This document shows positions 54,997 to 63,513 of a DNA stretch of 64,000 bases, one piece after another. The translations under genes were made by a program, and so were the position numbers. How positions within the stretch are numbered: position 1 is the first letter of the stretch; each line of letters opens with the position of its first letter. Below the pieces are notes generated by a model. That model ran no database searches. It was not told where the DNA came from and was given only the letters and a program-made list of their open reading frames with translations. This stretch comes from Glaciimonas sp. PCH181 (GTDB lineage Bacteria > Pseudomonadota > Gammaproteobacteria > Burkholderiales > Burkholderiaceae_D): NCBI RefSeq assembly GCF_003056055.1, contig NZ_PYFP01000001.1, forward strand, positions 744,001 through 808,000. Direction: 5' to 3'.

Positions 54997-55770
54997 ATGA
55001 CAAACCTCGCTAAAGTCTATTTGGTAGGCGCCGGTCCCGGCGATCCTGACTTACTCACGCTGAAAGCGGTTAAGGCGATTGCCGCTGCCGATGTGATTTT
55101 GGTCGACGATTTGGTCAATCCGGACATTTTGGTACACGCAAAATCAAGCGCCCGCATTGTGCCGGTAGGCAAGCGCGGCGGCTGCAAATCGACCCCGCAA
55201 GCATTTATCGAACGTTTGATGATTGCGGAGGCGCAGGCCGGACACTGCGTGGTGCGGCTAAAGGGCGGTGATCCATTTATGTTCGGTCGCGGCGGCGAAG
55301 AGCGCGATCATTTGCAAGCGGCCGGCATCGCGGTAGAAGTAATTAACGGCATCAGTAGCGGCTTGGCAGCGCCATCCTCGATCGGCGTCCCGCTAACGCA
55401 TCGGGATTGGAGTCAAGGCGCGATTTTTATCACCGGTCATGGCAAAACGCCGGAATCAAATCCTGACTGGGGTTTGCTGGCACAAACCGGCCTCACGCTA
55501 GTCATTTATATGGGCGTTGCCCGTTGCGCCGAAATTCAGGCCGCATTACTGGCTGGCGGCAAGGCTGCGTCGACGCCAGTTGCCGTAATTCAATCCGCGA
55601 CATTAGCAGCGCAGGCGCAGCTTATTACGACGCTCGGCCAATTATCGGCTGCACTGGCCGACTCAACCATCGGCAGTCCTAGCATCATCGTCATCGGCGA
55701 TGTGGTGCGTTGCGCGACGCAGGCAGAATCTTTGCCATCGACGACGTTGCCGATAGCGCAACATTTCTAA
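54997..55770 (+). CDS. cobA: Uroporphyrinogen-III C-methyltransferase
   Basis: This enzyme (SUMT) methylates uroporphyrinogen III twice with SAM to precorrin-2, the branch to siroheme and cobalamin. The 257 residues show AGPGDPDLLTLKAVKAIAAA (SAM/substrate region), VPVGKRGGCKSTPQAFIERL, VVRLKGGDPFMFGRGGEERD and VINGISSGLAAPSSIGVPLT, all SUMT signatures. It is the single-function CobA type without the CysG dehydrogenase/chelatase domain. It starts 159 bases after the DppA-like gene and is convergent with yjjJ. Confidence 0.95.
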   Translation: MTNLAKVYLVGAGPGDPDLLTLKAVKAIAAADVILVDDLVNPDILVHAKSSARIVPVGKRGGCKSTPQAFIERLMIAEAQAGHCVVRLKGGDPFMFGRGGEERDHLQAAGIAVEVINGISSGLAAPSSIGVPLTHRDWSQGAIFITGHGKTPESNPDWGLLAQTGLTLVIYMGVARCAEIQAALLAGGKAASTPVAVIQSATLAAQAQLITTLGQLSAALADSTIGSPSIIVIGDVVRCATQAESLPSTTLPIAQHF

Positions 55771-55819
55771 ATTCAGGAATTTATTTCGGTGTAGGAGTTT
55801 GACCGATCGGTTGTTTTTT

Positions 55820-57184
55820 CTATGCGGGATGCATTACCGCGACGTGTAACCGCGCCACGCGTTTGAAATCTTCGGAAATCCGCGCATCCGTTTGTACGCT
55901 ATCCCAAAATTGATTGGCCAGATCGCTGGCCCTTTGCAAAAAGCGCAAATCCAGACGGTCTAGCCCCGACAAATTAAATTCCCTCTCAACCACCTCGCCC
56001 TGAGAATTAGGGCGGTACATCATTGGCAGCATGTCGTAACAAGGCCTCAGCGCAAACGTGCCATCAGACGTCCAAGACAGCGACAAATTACCCGGATGGC
56101 GGTCTGAATTGCCAATCAATGTTCCATAGACGTCCAAGAGCTGAATCATGGCAAGGTCCGCCACGGATAATTTTTTTCGATTCGCCAGGATCGCCGCGGC
56201 ATAGGACCAGGTTTTGTCCGCTGCGCCAGTTTCGCCCACTAAACCTGCTAGCGACACCATTGATGTACGGCCAGTCGTGCCGATCCGATCAAAGCGGACG
56301 GATTCAAGAAACACGCGGTTGGCTGCTACCAAAATGTTGGATTCTGCCGCAGGAATAGTATTTCTTCGCAAAGTTTCTAACGCCAGATGTTCTGCAACTA
56401 ACAGGTCGCCCCAACGCCGACCGCTAGCGGTACGAATATCCGGTGAAAATTTTACGATGACATGGTCCGGAATCGGATCTGCTGCGCCACGCAAAATAGC
56501 GGTGGTGAACTTCGGCTGTTCTCCGCCAGCGGAGGAGCCGACTGTCTCACCTTTTAGCGCACGCTCCGCCAATTCAGGGTAGCGAACGTCTCTTTCGCTT
56601 GCTTGAATAAACGCCTTACTAAATGCCTTATCTGCGTTGGATTTTTGTGCAAAGAAACGCCTGTAAGATTCATTGCCAACAATCAGATCGCCCATATTAT
56701 CGTCACCGCGCCGCGCCAGATAATACAGCGCGTCATCATCGGTCCACTCGACAATATCTGAGGGCAACGTCAGGTCAGCGTTTTCACGCGGTGCCAGACG
56801 CCCCAAAAATCCTTGCGGGCGAAGATCCTGCAGAAAATACGGCAAGCCCTCACAAGTAAAAATATCTGAAGAGTCGGTAAATTGATACGCATACCAATGT
56901 CCGGCTAACACTGTAAGCAGCGCAAAATCTTCCGATTCACCCTGCGCATTAATACGCAAAATAGGATGAGTAGGGCCGATATCGCGAATCCTCCGCGTCA
57001 AACCATACAGGGTCGCGCGCGCAGCGCCGAGCGCCACAATGTCATTGCCAGCGGTCGGCCATAAACGTGAAAACGTAGGTTGACTGATTCCCAGCGCTGC
57101 CGATAATGTCTTCGCATTCGATGGCGCACTTGCCAGCAATCGGCGCAATTCGGCTATGTTGTCTTTGCTACGATTGAATGCCAT
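55820..57184 (-). CDS. yjjJ: HipA-family kinase YjjJ with fused N-terminal HTH
   Basis: This 454-residue protein of the YjjJ branch of HipA serine/threonine kinases acts in the cytoplasm. Residues 1-75 look like a winged helix (LRRLLASAPSNAKTLSAALG, then ISQPTFSRLW). The kinase core has GRLAPRENADL, the P-loop-like GETVGSSAGGEQPKFTTAI, the catalytic block IGNSDRHPGNLSLSW (Asp and Asn) and the metal Asp in LRPCYDMLPM. Unlike HipBA there is no separate antitoxin gene; the fused HTH may provide DNA binding and autoregulation. Three copies of an 11-bp repeat lie directly upstream of its start. Active-site residues appear intact. Confidence 0.92.
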   Translation of the reverse strand: MAFNRSKDNIAELRRLLASAPSNAKTLSAALGISQPTFSRLWPTAGNDIVALGAARATLYGLTRRIRDIGPTHPILRINAQGESEDFALLTVLAGHWYAYQFTDSSDIFTCEGLPYFLQDLRPQGFLGRLAPRENADLTLPSDIVEWTDDDALYYLARRGDDNMGDLIVGNESYRRFFAQKSNADKAFSKAFIQASERDVRYPELAERALKGETVGSSAGGEQPKFTTAILRGAADPIPDHVIVKFSPDIRTASGRRWGDLLVAEHLALETLRRNTIPAAESNILVAANRVFLESVRFDRIGTTGRTSMVSLAGLVGETGAADKTWSYAAAILANRKKLSVADLAMIQLLDVYGTLIGNSDRHPGNLSLSWTSDGTFALRPCYDMLPMMYRPNSQGEVVEREFNLSGLDRLDLRFLQRASDLANQFWDSVQTDARISEDFKRVARLHVAVMHPA

Positions 57185-57263
57185 ATGAATAGATATTTTT
57201 TAGACAGTCCGAGAATGAGAACTCATAAAAATACAGTCTAAATGAATAGATAATGAATAGATA
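57185..57263 (-). promoter_or_regulatory. Three 11-bp direct repeats upstream of yjjJ, candidate operator
   Basis: ATGAATAGATA (TATCTATTCAT on the coding strand of yjjJ) occurs at 57185-57195, 57242-57252 and 57253-57263. The last two are head to tail with an 11-bp period, about one helical turn. The first abuts the yjjJ start codon where a ribosome-binding site would be. The placement fits autoregulation by the YjjJ HTH; this is inference. Confidence 0.65.
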
Positions 57264-57579
57264 CTTTTATAGAAAAGAGGGACGTTTTCGTTGCAAAGAA
57301 GGGCCAATTCGCCACGCTCAAACGCTCTTTTCTGCATAAGGTTATTACAGCCGGAGGCGCTCTTAGGTATTTCCGATAATTGCGTAAAAGCAACTTTCTA
57401 TTAAGCGATTAAAATTTTACACAGCCAATTGAAATTGCCTGAAAGCTATTCTGATTAAGATTAGATGAGCAATAAGTCGGTAAATATAAGACGCAACCAA
57501 AATGGCCCGTTTTATTTGTTGGGCGCGCTTTCCGCCTGTCGGATTAAATGTATCATTATGTTTCTAATTGTAATTCTAT
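57264..57579. other. Non-coding stretch between yjjJ and the PAP2-VirK gene
   Basis: This is AT-rich divergent intergenic DNA holding the promoter of the rightward gene and perhaps part of that of yjjJ. I see no gene, RNA or clear repeat in it. Confidence 0.4.
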
Positions 57580-59205
57580 ATGTCACTGCACGCGCTGACC
57601 AAAAGATCAGACCTGCTCGAATTCAATAGAACAAATTGCAATACAACAATTTTTCCCTACACATCCTGGTCAATGTCACGATTTTTTTATCCTCACCAGC
57701 TGCGGGTGGCGCTTAATGCGTCTGCCGGGTTCCTCAGCGGATTATTTTTGATGGTGCTTGCCATTGCCGAATGGGATATTTATCTGGTTCCTGCCAGCCT
57801 TGCCGCGCTGTGGTATCGCTGCGATAAAGTCACCAGAGTGAAAACGCTCAAGGCTTCAGCGGCGACAATTGCGGCTGTGCTGGTGAGCGAAGCGATTACG
57901 CAATTTTGGAAATATACCCACCCCGAAGCAGAAGCTGCATCAAGCATCGTTTACGAGTCGTTTAATAGCTACGGACTTAGCCCAACCCTTGCGATAGCCA
58001 TCACGCTGGCGGCAGGGCTGTCATTGTGGGCAGCGAAAGCCATGCAATCACGATGGTTTGGTGTGTTGCTACTGTCGTTGTCACTGGCGGCAGCATGGGC
58101 CCGAATTTTTCTTGGTATGTACTATCCACTAGATATTATCGAGGCCGGAATTGTTGCGCTGACGATGATGCTGGCCGCGAACTCCCATCCCGGCAACGTC
58201 ATCAATCAACGCTTTTTCTCGCTAGTAGAAGGAGCGCGAAAATTATTGATGCAGCACTCCGCGCTGGTGCGCTTGCTATCTTGGTCGCCGGTCGTCGTAG
58301 GCCATACCTGTCCTTCCACGCCCCGTATAGATTTACAAACTGGCCTGTCATCGCCGCAGCCCAGCCTTTCGTACTTCGCTCGTCGTATAAGAATGGGCGT
58401 CAGAACACTACTCTATTATCACGAAACTCATCGTTGGCTGACGTACTGGAACAGCTCGCCGCTGCACGCAAAATTAGCCTCCGCCACACCGAAATTACTG
58501 CAAAAAATCTACCGACCGTATCAGTCGAATCGTTTGCGCAGTCTTGATCGGCTGAGTATGTTGATTTCGCATTACAACTTCGTACTTGCGCACGGGCTTG
58601 CGCCGCTGGTATTGCGTGCGGCCGAATCGCCATTAATATTAGGTTGTATCAATGGCAAATCCGGCACTGTTTATTCGATCGAACTGTCGTCCATCGCCAC
58701 ATTGGATCGCGAGGGAGAACTGGCATTAAATTTATTCGTCGATCAACAACGTTTATTCTCGGTAGCCTTCACTTTCTATGGCGACAACTTGCAACCATGC
58801 GTCGGCATCGGCTGTCTGCAAGGCCCGCGTGGTAGCGATGCGCAAGACCGAGTCCGTTTTGCGACGCGTGACATGTTCGGCATGCGGCCAAAAAGTTTGA
58901 TGGTGCGACTAGTGCGAGAAATCGGCAAAGCCTACGGCTGCCAACACTTAATTTTGGTATCGAATCGCAACCGCGTAATGCAGCAGCAAATGCGTACCGG
59001 CCAGATATTCGCCAACTACGATGAATTTTGGCGAGAGCTCGGTGCCATGTCTCGCACCGACGGCGACTTCCAATTGTCATGCAGCGATATTCCGGATATA
59101 AATCTGGAGCAACTTGCCTCCAGCAAACGCTCTGAAGCCAGAAAGCGTATCGCCTTAATTCAGTCGGCGGTCGCGACTACCGTCCATACGTTGCGTAACT
59201 TTTAG
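57580..59205 (+). CDS. Fusion of a degenerate PAP2-like membrane domain and a VirK/DUF535 domain
   Basis: This is a 541-residue protein (ATG 57580; ATG 57673 is an equally good start giving 510). Residues 41-205 are hydrophobic, with about five helices laid out like a PAP2/BcrC lipid phosphatase. However, the catalytic motifs are altered: where PSxH is expected there is ESFNSYGLSPTLA (126-138), and the third motif reads ARIFLGMYYPLDIIEAG (174-190), with Tyr in place of the nucleophile-partner His. Residues 265-530 are a VirK/YbjX (DUF535) domain: YYHETHRWLTYWNSSPLHAK, LAHGLAPLVLRAAESP, GCLQGPRGSDAQDRVRFATR and LILVSNRNRVMQQQMRTGQI. VirK/YbjX proteins affect resistance to antimicrobial peptides in enterobacteria. 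The fusion suggests an envelope role. A strong terminator follows. Confidence 0.85.
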   Translation: MSLHALTKRSDLLEFNRTNCNTTIFPYTSWSMSRFFYPHQLRVALNASAGFLSGLFLMVLAIAEWDIYLVPASLAALWYRCDKVTRVKTLKASAATIAAVLVSEAITQFWKYTHPEAEAASSIVYESFNSYGLSPTLAIAITLAAGLSLWAAKAMQSRWFGVLLLSLSLAAAWARIFLGMYYPLDIIEAGIVALTMMLAANSHPGNVINQRFFSLVEGARKLLMQHSALVRLLSWSPVVVGHTCPSTPRIDLQTGLSSPQPSLSYFARRIRMGVRTLLYYHETHRWLTYWNSSPLHAKLASATPKLLQKIYRPYQSNRLRSLDRLSMLISHYNFVLAHGLAPLVLRAAESPLILGCINGKSGTVYSIELSSIATLDREGELALNLFVDQQRLFSVAFTFYGDNLQPCVGIGCLQGPRGSDAQDRVRFATRDMFGMRPKSLMVRLVREIGKAYGCQHLILVSNRNRVMQQQMRTGQIFANYDEFWRELGAMSRTDGDFQLSCSDIPDINLEQLASSKRSEARKRIALIQSAVATTVHTLRNF

Positions 59206-59336
59206 ACCAGTTAGCTGAACGGTTTAGATCGTCTACGCATTTTTGCGCAGAGCCTTATTCGGGCGGATGCGCAAAACGGCTCAAGCGGTAGAGTCAATTT
59301 GGAATGCGGGCAAAATAACGAGAGAAATTCGACAAA

Positions 59337-59369
59337 AAGCGGTATGCCCCACGAAGAGACATACCGCTT
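59337..59369. repeat. 10-bp perfect hairpin after the PAP2-VirK gene
   Basis: AAGCGGTATG (59337-59346) pairs with CATACCGCTT (59360-59369). It lies shortly before the stronger terminator at 59387. Confidence 0.6.
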
Positions 59370-59386
59370 ATATTGTGTCGTTCTTT

Positions 59387-59420
59387 AAAGGTGATCAACG
59401 CTCGTTGAACACCTTTTTTC
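59387..59420 (+). terminator. Rho-independent terminator, rightward
   Basis: AAAGGTGATCAACG (59387-59400) pairs with CGTTGAACACCTTT (59403-59416) with one mismatch and a tight loop, followed by a T-run. It ends the PAP2-VirK transcript and lies against the convergent porin remnant. Confidence 0.85.
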
Positions 59421-59437
59421 TGACTTCTGCTAACTAA

Positions 59438-59881
59438 TCAGAATTTATGACGAATACCGACGCGAACCACGTTTTGACCAACATCGCCTGCCGGTGCGCT
59501 GCTGTAAGCGCCGTTAATCACGCCTGGATTGTTTGCATCTTTTGCGCGCTGATTGGTGTAAAAGGCATACAGGTCAGTACGTTTTAACAGGTAGTAATTA
59601 ACGCCTACATTCAACTGCGTCGTGCTGGCTTTGGTTGCGCCAACGGTTCTGCGGCTGATATCAGCATGGTCGTAAATGACACTTCCCAACACATGCAGAT
59701 TAGGTGTGAGGACGTAATCGACGCCAATATCAAAGATATTCGCTTTAGTTGCCGTGGAAATGTTGACCAGACCGGTTGCGGCTACCGTAGTTGACAGCGG
59801 TTGTTTTACTTGCGACCAGGCGCCGTAAATCTTCGCTGGGCCTGCTTGATAGCGAGTACCAATAATGACTTTGCTTATAAT
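59438..59881 (-). pseudogene. Gram-negative porin, C-terminal remnant
   Basis: The minus-strand frame is open from 59881 to the stop at 59438, about 147 residues. It reads as the last part of a Burkholderiales trimeric porin: GTRYQAGPAKIYGAWSQVKQ, FDIGVDYVLTPNLHVLGSVI, TTQLNVGVNYYLLKRTDLYA and the C-terminal strand VVRVGIRHKF with terminal Phe. An in-frame TAA (59882-59884) and loss of similarity mark the 5' edge. The roughly 230 N-terminal residues and signal peptide are missing, so it cannot make a barrel. No IS element is seen at the break. Confidence 0.85.
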
Positions 59882-59995
59882 TTATTCGAAAGTGATTTAT
59901 TGAATATACAAAGGAATAAGCGCAACTTTACAAGCGTCGCGTAACCGCTTTATTGGCTTAACAAATGTCAAATGAGGGAGGGCAGTGCGATGACA

Positions 59996-60032
59996 GTAAC
60001 GAGGAGTGCAACCTCCTCGATTGTTACCGTTT
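59996..60032 (+). terminator. Orphan terminator-like hairpin
   Basis: GTAAC-GAGGAG (59996-60006) pairs with CTCCTC-G...GTTAC (60013-60027) with a small bulge, followed by CGTTTTTT. On the plus strand no gene precedes it within 570 bases apart from the antisense porin remnant. It may be left from a deleted gene or end an unannotated small RNA. The surrounding 59882-60173 shows nothing else. Confidence 0.55.
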
Positions 60033-60173
60033 TTTAAGAAACGACTTGCGACATTGATGCGTTACAGCAGCCTGTCGAACCAGAATTACAAACGATAAAT
60101 TATGTCATCGACAACAAATTCTCTGCTTGATTCTGTTCAGCGCGGAGCCATATTCGACAGGTTTTTAGCGATA

Positions 60174-60911
60174 TTAATTTACGAATGTCACTGGTGTAGC
60201 GCTATACATTTTTGGGAAAACACGCTTCAGATTATCGATTTTAGGCAAGTCGTTGTACACAATATAGGGATAGTTAGGATTGTGTAGCAAAAAATCCTGA
60301 TGATAGCCTTCAGCTGGATAGAATGCCTTTAAAGGATCAACGCGTGTCACGATACTAGCCTGGAAAGCATGCGCTTTGTTCAGTTGCGCGATATACGCCA
60401 GAGCCGTGGCTTTTTGCGCATCGTCGGCATAGAAAATGTCGGATCGATATTGCGTACCCGTATCCGGATCTTGCCGATTTAGCTGGGTCGGATCATGCGC
60501 TACCGAGAAAAAGACGTGCAGCAGTTCTCCATAAGAAACCTCTGCCGGGTCAAAGGTAATCTGAACGGATTCGGCATGACCAGTTTTGCCCGTACTGACA
60601 GTTTCATATTGGGCCGTATCTTTTTGGCCGCCGCTGTAGCCGGACACAACTTTGCGTACCCCGCGCACATGCTGGAACACGCCTTGCACACCCCAGAAAC
60701 ACCCACCCGAAAATACTGCGGTCTGAAGCGGGCCTTTTATTTTTTGATTATTGACTTCCGGTGCCGCAATGATTACCGCTGCCTCAGCCGCATAAGCGGC
60801 GTTTTTCCAGGCAATACCGGAGATACCTATCAATAATGCAAAAAGCGTACGCGTAATATAGGGTGTTATATAGCGTGCAGGTACTGCATAACGTCTATGT
60901 CGAGATCTCAT
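60174..60911 (-). CDS. msrA: Peptide-methionine (S)-S-oxide reductase MsrA, exported
   Basis: MsrA reduces the S-epimer of methionine sulfoxide. The 245 residues start with a basic n-region and hydrophobic helix (about 19-42, ending YAAEA), a Sec-type export or anchor signal. The catalytic motif GGCFWG places the nucleophile at Cys71. The rest follows the family: GVRKVVSGYSGGQKDTAQYE, VQITFDPAEVSYGELLHVFF and FYPAEGYHQDFLLHNP. An AAGGAG site lies 6 bases before the ATG. It is 38 bases downstream of msrB, so the two form an operon for repair of periplasmic proteins. Confidence 0.95.
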   Translation of the reverse strand: MRSRHRRYAVPARYITPYITRTLFALLIGISGIAWKNAAYAAEAAVIIAAPEVNNQKIKGPLQTAVFSGGCFWGVQGVFQHVRGVRKVVSGYSGGQKDTAQYETVSTGKTGHAESVQITFDPAEVSYGELLHVFFSVAHDPTQLNRQDPDTGTQYRSDIFYADDAQKATALAYIAQLNKAHAFQASIVTRVDPLKAFYPAEGYHQDFLLHNPNYPYIVYNDLPKIDNLKRVFPKMYSATPVTFVN

Positions 60912-60949
60912 TTAATACTCCTTATAATCTATTAAAAGGCTGCAAGAGA

Positions 60950-61558
60950 TTAACCGCGAGCTACAAAATGTAATGCAACAGAATTCATGCAATAACGTAA
61001 TCCTGTTGGTTTTGGACCGTCATCAAAAACGTGTCCCAAATGCGCATCGCAAAGACGGCACGAAATGGCATCGCGTTGCATGCCTAAACTGTTGTCGGCG
61101 TCTTTGGCGACATTACGTGCCGATATCGGCTGCCAGAAACTAGGCCAGCCAGTGCCAGATTCAAATTTTGTTTTTGAATCGAACAGCGCGGTGTCACAAC
61201 AAATACAGTGATAAATGCCATCGGCATGATTGCTCGCGTATTTTCCAGTGAAGGGAACTTCTGTTCCTGCTTGCCGTGTGACTTGGTAAGAGCTAGCAGA
61301 GAGTAGGGCGCGCCATTCCGCATCTTTTTTGACAACCTTTGGTAAAGACACTACTTTCAGACTTTTGCCTGCGGTTGAAAAATATTCTATCTCGACCTGA
61401 TTATTTTGTGCGGACGAAGGCGATGTCACCGTTGCAGCCATTACCTTGCCCAGCATGGTGCTCGCAATGAAAGCGCTGACCCCATATTTGAGCATTGTTC
61501 GCCGACCGAGTTTTGCATCGCCAGCGATCAACAGCGTACTTTTATCTGGAAAAATCAT
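60950..61558 (-). CDS. msrB: Peptide-methionine (R)-S-oxide reductase MsrB, Tat-type export signal
   Basis: MsrB reduces the R-epimer of methionine sulfoxide. In 202 residues, [16 protein letters not shown] (from residue 18) is a twin-arginine-like signal ending near VMAA. Zinc ligands are CxxC pairs at Cys118/Cys121 ([10 protein letters not shown]) and Cys167/Cys170 ([16 protein letters not shown]). The catalytic Cys190 is in [22 protein letters not shown] is the usual substrate block. A metal-loaded folded protein suits Tat export. It is first of the msrB-msrA operon. Confidence 0.94.
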   Translation of the reverse strand: MIFPDKSTLLIAGDAKLGRRTMLKYGVSAFIASTMLGKVMAATVTSPSSAQNNQVEIEYFSTAGKSLKVVSLPKVVKKDAEWRALLSASSYQVTRQAGTEVPFTGKYASNHADGIYHCICCDTALFDSKTKFESGTGWPSFWQPISARNVAKDADNSLGMQRDAISCRLCDAHLGHVFDDGPKPTGLRYCMNSVALHFVARG

Positions 61559-61975
61559 GATTATTCCTTAATCGAAAGTAAATACACAAGGCTGCGCCCG
61601 GCACCAAAAATCGCTCGCAAATGTGACCTAGCCGACATTGCTCACCTGCATAGACCATTATCCTCGTTATCCATGCCGCGAGTTTTCCCTGACGCGGTCC
61701 TGGAAAATACGCTGGCTTGCCATCCAAGTCATGCGCGTTACTGTTCAGTCGCGGATACAGCCCGATACTTACAAGATAGAAGAAATTTAGTTCGAATTCC
61801 CGAGTTTTACGAACGAGCGTGATGGAAAAAGTCATTTATCTATTCGTCGTTATATGCGATAAGATATAGCGTATTAAAGCCTCTTCGCGTCACACCCCAC
61901 ACCCGTATCACCCCAGTGAATGCAGACGCCACAGGTGCGATGAACCTCGTTTTTAGATGAATTAAAAGATTACGC
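61559..61975. promoter_or_regulatory. Divergent region between msrB and the amidotransferase gene
   Basis: This 417-base stretch has no supported gene. It must hold the promoters of the leftward msrB-msrA operon (AAGGAA site next to the msrB ATG) and of the rightward amidotransferase gene. A minus-strand frame across 61542-61835 overlaps the msrB start and has no family features. No clear operator was seen. Confidence 0.45.
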
Positions 61976-62782
61976 ATGAAAAATGTACTAGCCTTACGTC
62001 ACGTAGCGTTCGAAGACCTCGGTCGTCTGGCGCCGATATTAAAATCAAACGGCTTCAACGTTATGTATTTTGACGTCGGCGTAGATTCATTCTCCAAAGT
62101 CTCGCCATTGGATGCGGACGTGGTAATCGTGCTCGGCGGCCCCATCGCTGCCTACGATTTAGAGCAGTACCCGTTCCTGCGCACCGAAATTGCATGGTTA
62201 CGTGCGCGCATGATTGACGATTTACCTACATTAGGGATTTGCCTCGGCGCACAATTAATGGCAGCAGCACTGCATGCAAAAGTGTATCCCGGTACAGCCG
62301 GTAAAGAAATCGGTTGGAGCCCGCTAAAAGCTGGCGCACATACTTCCGACGTTCCCTATTTCGACACATTGATCAAAACCGCTCCGCAAGTATTGCAATG
62401 GCACGGCGACACATTCGATCTGCCTGTTGGCGCAAAACATCTGGCATCCAGTGACCTTTACATGAATCAAGCATTTTCATCGGGCAAGAATTGCCTGGCA
62501 TTGCAATTTCACCCGGAATTTGAAGTCAAGATGGTCGAGCAATGGTTGATCGGCCATGCGCACGAAATAACGCACACAGGCAACGTCAGCCTCGCCCGTC
62601 TCCGTTTAGATGCCAAACAATACGGGCTTGCATTTCAAACTGCAGCGGATAATTTCTGGCGAGGATGGCTATCTAGCCTTCAAGGAATAACGTTTTTAGA
62701 GAAGAAATTGTACAGACCGAAGGATGTACGTTTAAAACCGGTCGCGCTGGCGTTCGATGCGCTTTTTACGCACAGCGAATAA
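61976..62782 (+). CDS. Class I glutamine amidotransferase (GMP-synthase-like)
   Basis: This 268-residue protein has the triad GATase fold. GGPIAAYDLEQYPFL precedes the nucleophile elbow LGICLGAQLMAAAL (Cys89), and LALQFHPEFEV provides the His and Glu. Residues 215-268 extend past the domain without a synthetase partner. Stand-alone members include gamma-glutamyl-polyamine hydrolases and GuaA-like proteins of unknown substrate. Active-site residues are intact. It is monocistronic. Confidence 0.9.
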   Translation: MKNVLALRHVAFEDLGRLAPILKSNGFNVMYFDVGVDSFSKVSPLDADVVIVLGGPIAAYDLEQYPFLRTEIAWLRARMIDDLPTLGICLGAQLMAAALHAKVYPGTAGKEIGWSPLKAGAHTSDVPYFDTLIKTAPQVLQWHGDTFDLPVGAKHLASSDLYMNQAFSSGKNCLALQFHPEFEVKMVEQWLIGHAHEITHTGNVSLARLRLDAKQYGLAFQTAADNFWRGWLSSLQGITFLEKKLYRPKDVRLKPVALAFDALFTHSE

Positions 62783-62865
62783 AAAAGCCGAGCAGGGAAG
62801 ATTATCCCGCCCTTGCAATCGCGCATTACCTACTAGGCAACTTCTAAGCAACTGCTAAACCAGTA

Positions 62866-63513
62866 CTAAGCCGTTTGCCATTCTGCAACGAATTCATCGC
62901 GAAACTGTTCCAGACTTTGTAATCGCAAGTCAGCTTCAGCCCGACCCGCTGCGGTTTGCATGGTCGCGGGCAGGCCTGCCAATTTAAGCGTTATATGGTC
63001 CAACGCATACAGCTTGTCATTGCCAATGCGGTGCGCGGCAAGTGGATCGTCCGGATGCGCCAGCGCGCTGCCCATTTTGCCAGCGATATAAAACAGCCGC
63101 GCGATGCCGACCATGCCAAGCGCATCAAGGCGATCAGCGTCCTGCACGATTTTGGCTTCGATAGACTGAGCAGCAATGTTGGCCGAAAAACTGTGCGCCT
63201 CGATGGCATGCGCTACCGCAGCCAAGCGCTCGGGCGGGAACCCTTGCTCACCCAATAGCCGCACCGCCAACTGGGCAGCCTGCCGCGAAGCGAGGTGACG
63301 CTGCGGATCATTCTTGGGCAGATTGACCAGATCATGCAAATAGCAGGCGGCAAGCACGATCAGCGCGTCAGCTTCGGGATGGGTCTTGAGTAGGATCGTT
63401 GCGCTGCGCCAGACGCGATGCAGGTGATTGATGTCGTGGGCACCATCGTCACCGAGATGACTGGCGGCAATTGCCAGCAGACGCGGACGCCAGCTATCGA
63501 GTAGTGTAATCAT
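62866..63513 (-). CDS. HD-domain phosphohydrolase (YedJ-like)
   Basis: This 215-residue metal-dependent phosphohydrolase has the HD signature: AHDINHLHRVWRSA (metal His), ACYLHDLVNLPKNDPQRH (the HD pair His60-Asp61) and IVQDADRLDALGMVGIARLF (third-metal Asp). The layout matches YedJ/YpgQ-like small HD hydrolases that act on nucleotides. The substrate here is unknown. It is monocistronic, leftward. Confidence 0.9.
   Translation of the reverse strand: MITLLDSWRPRLLAIAASHLGDDGAHDINHLHRVWRSATILLKTHPEADALIVLAACYLHDLVNLPKNDPQRHLASRQAAQLAVRLLGEQGFPPERLAAVAHAIEAHSFSANIAAQSIEAKIVQDADRLDALGMVGIARLFYIAGKMGSALAHPDDPLAAHRIGNDKLYALDHITLKLAGLPATMQTAAGRAEADLRLQSLEQFRDEFVAEWQTA

Noticed and set aside
55771..55830. 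Palindrome ACCGATCGGT followed by a T-run as a terminator of cobA
   Set aside because: The palindrome leaves no loop, so a stable hairpin cannot form; termination there is uncertain.
61542..61835. 97-residue minus-strand frame upstream of msrB
   Set aside because: It overlaps the msrB start, has no family features or ribosome-binding site and covers the expected promoter region.
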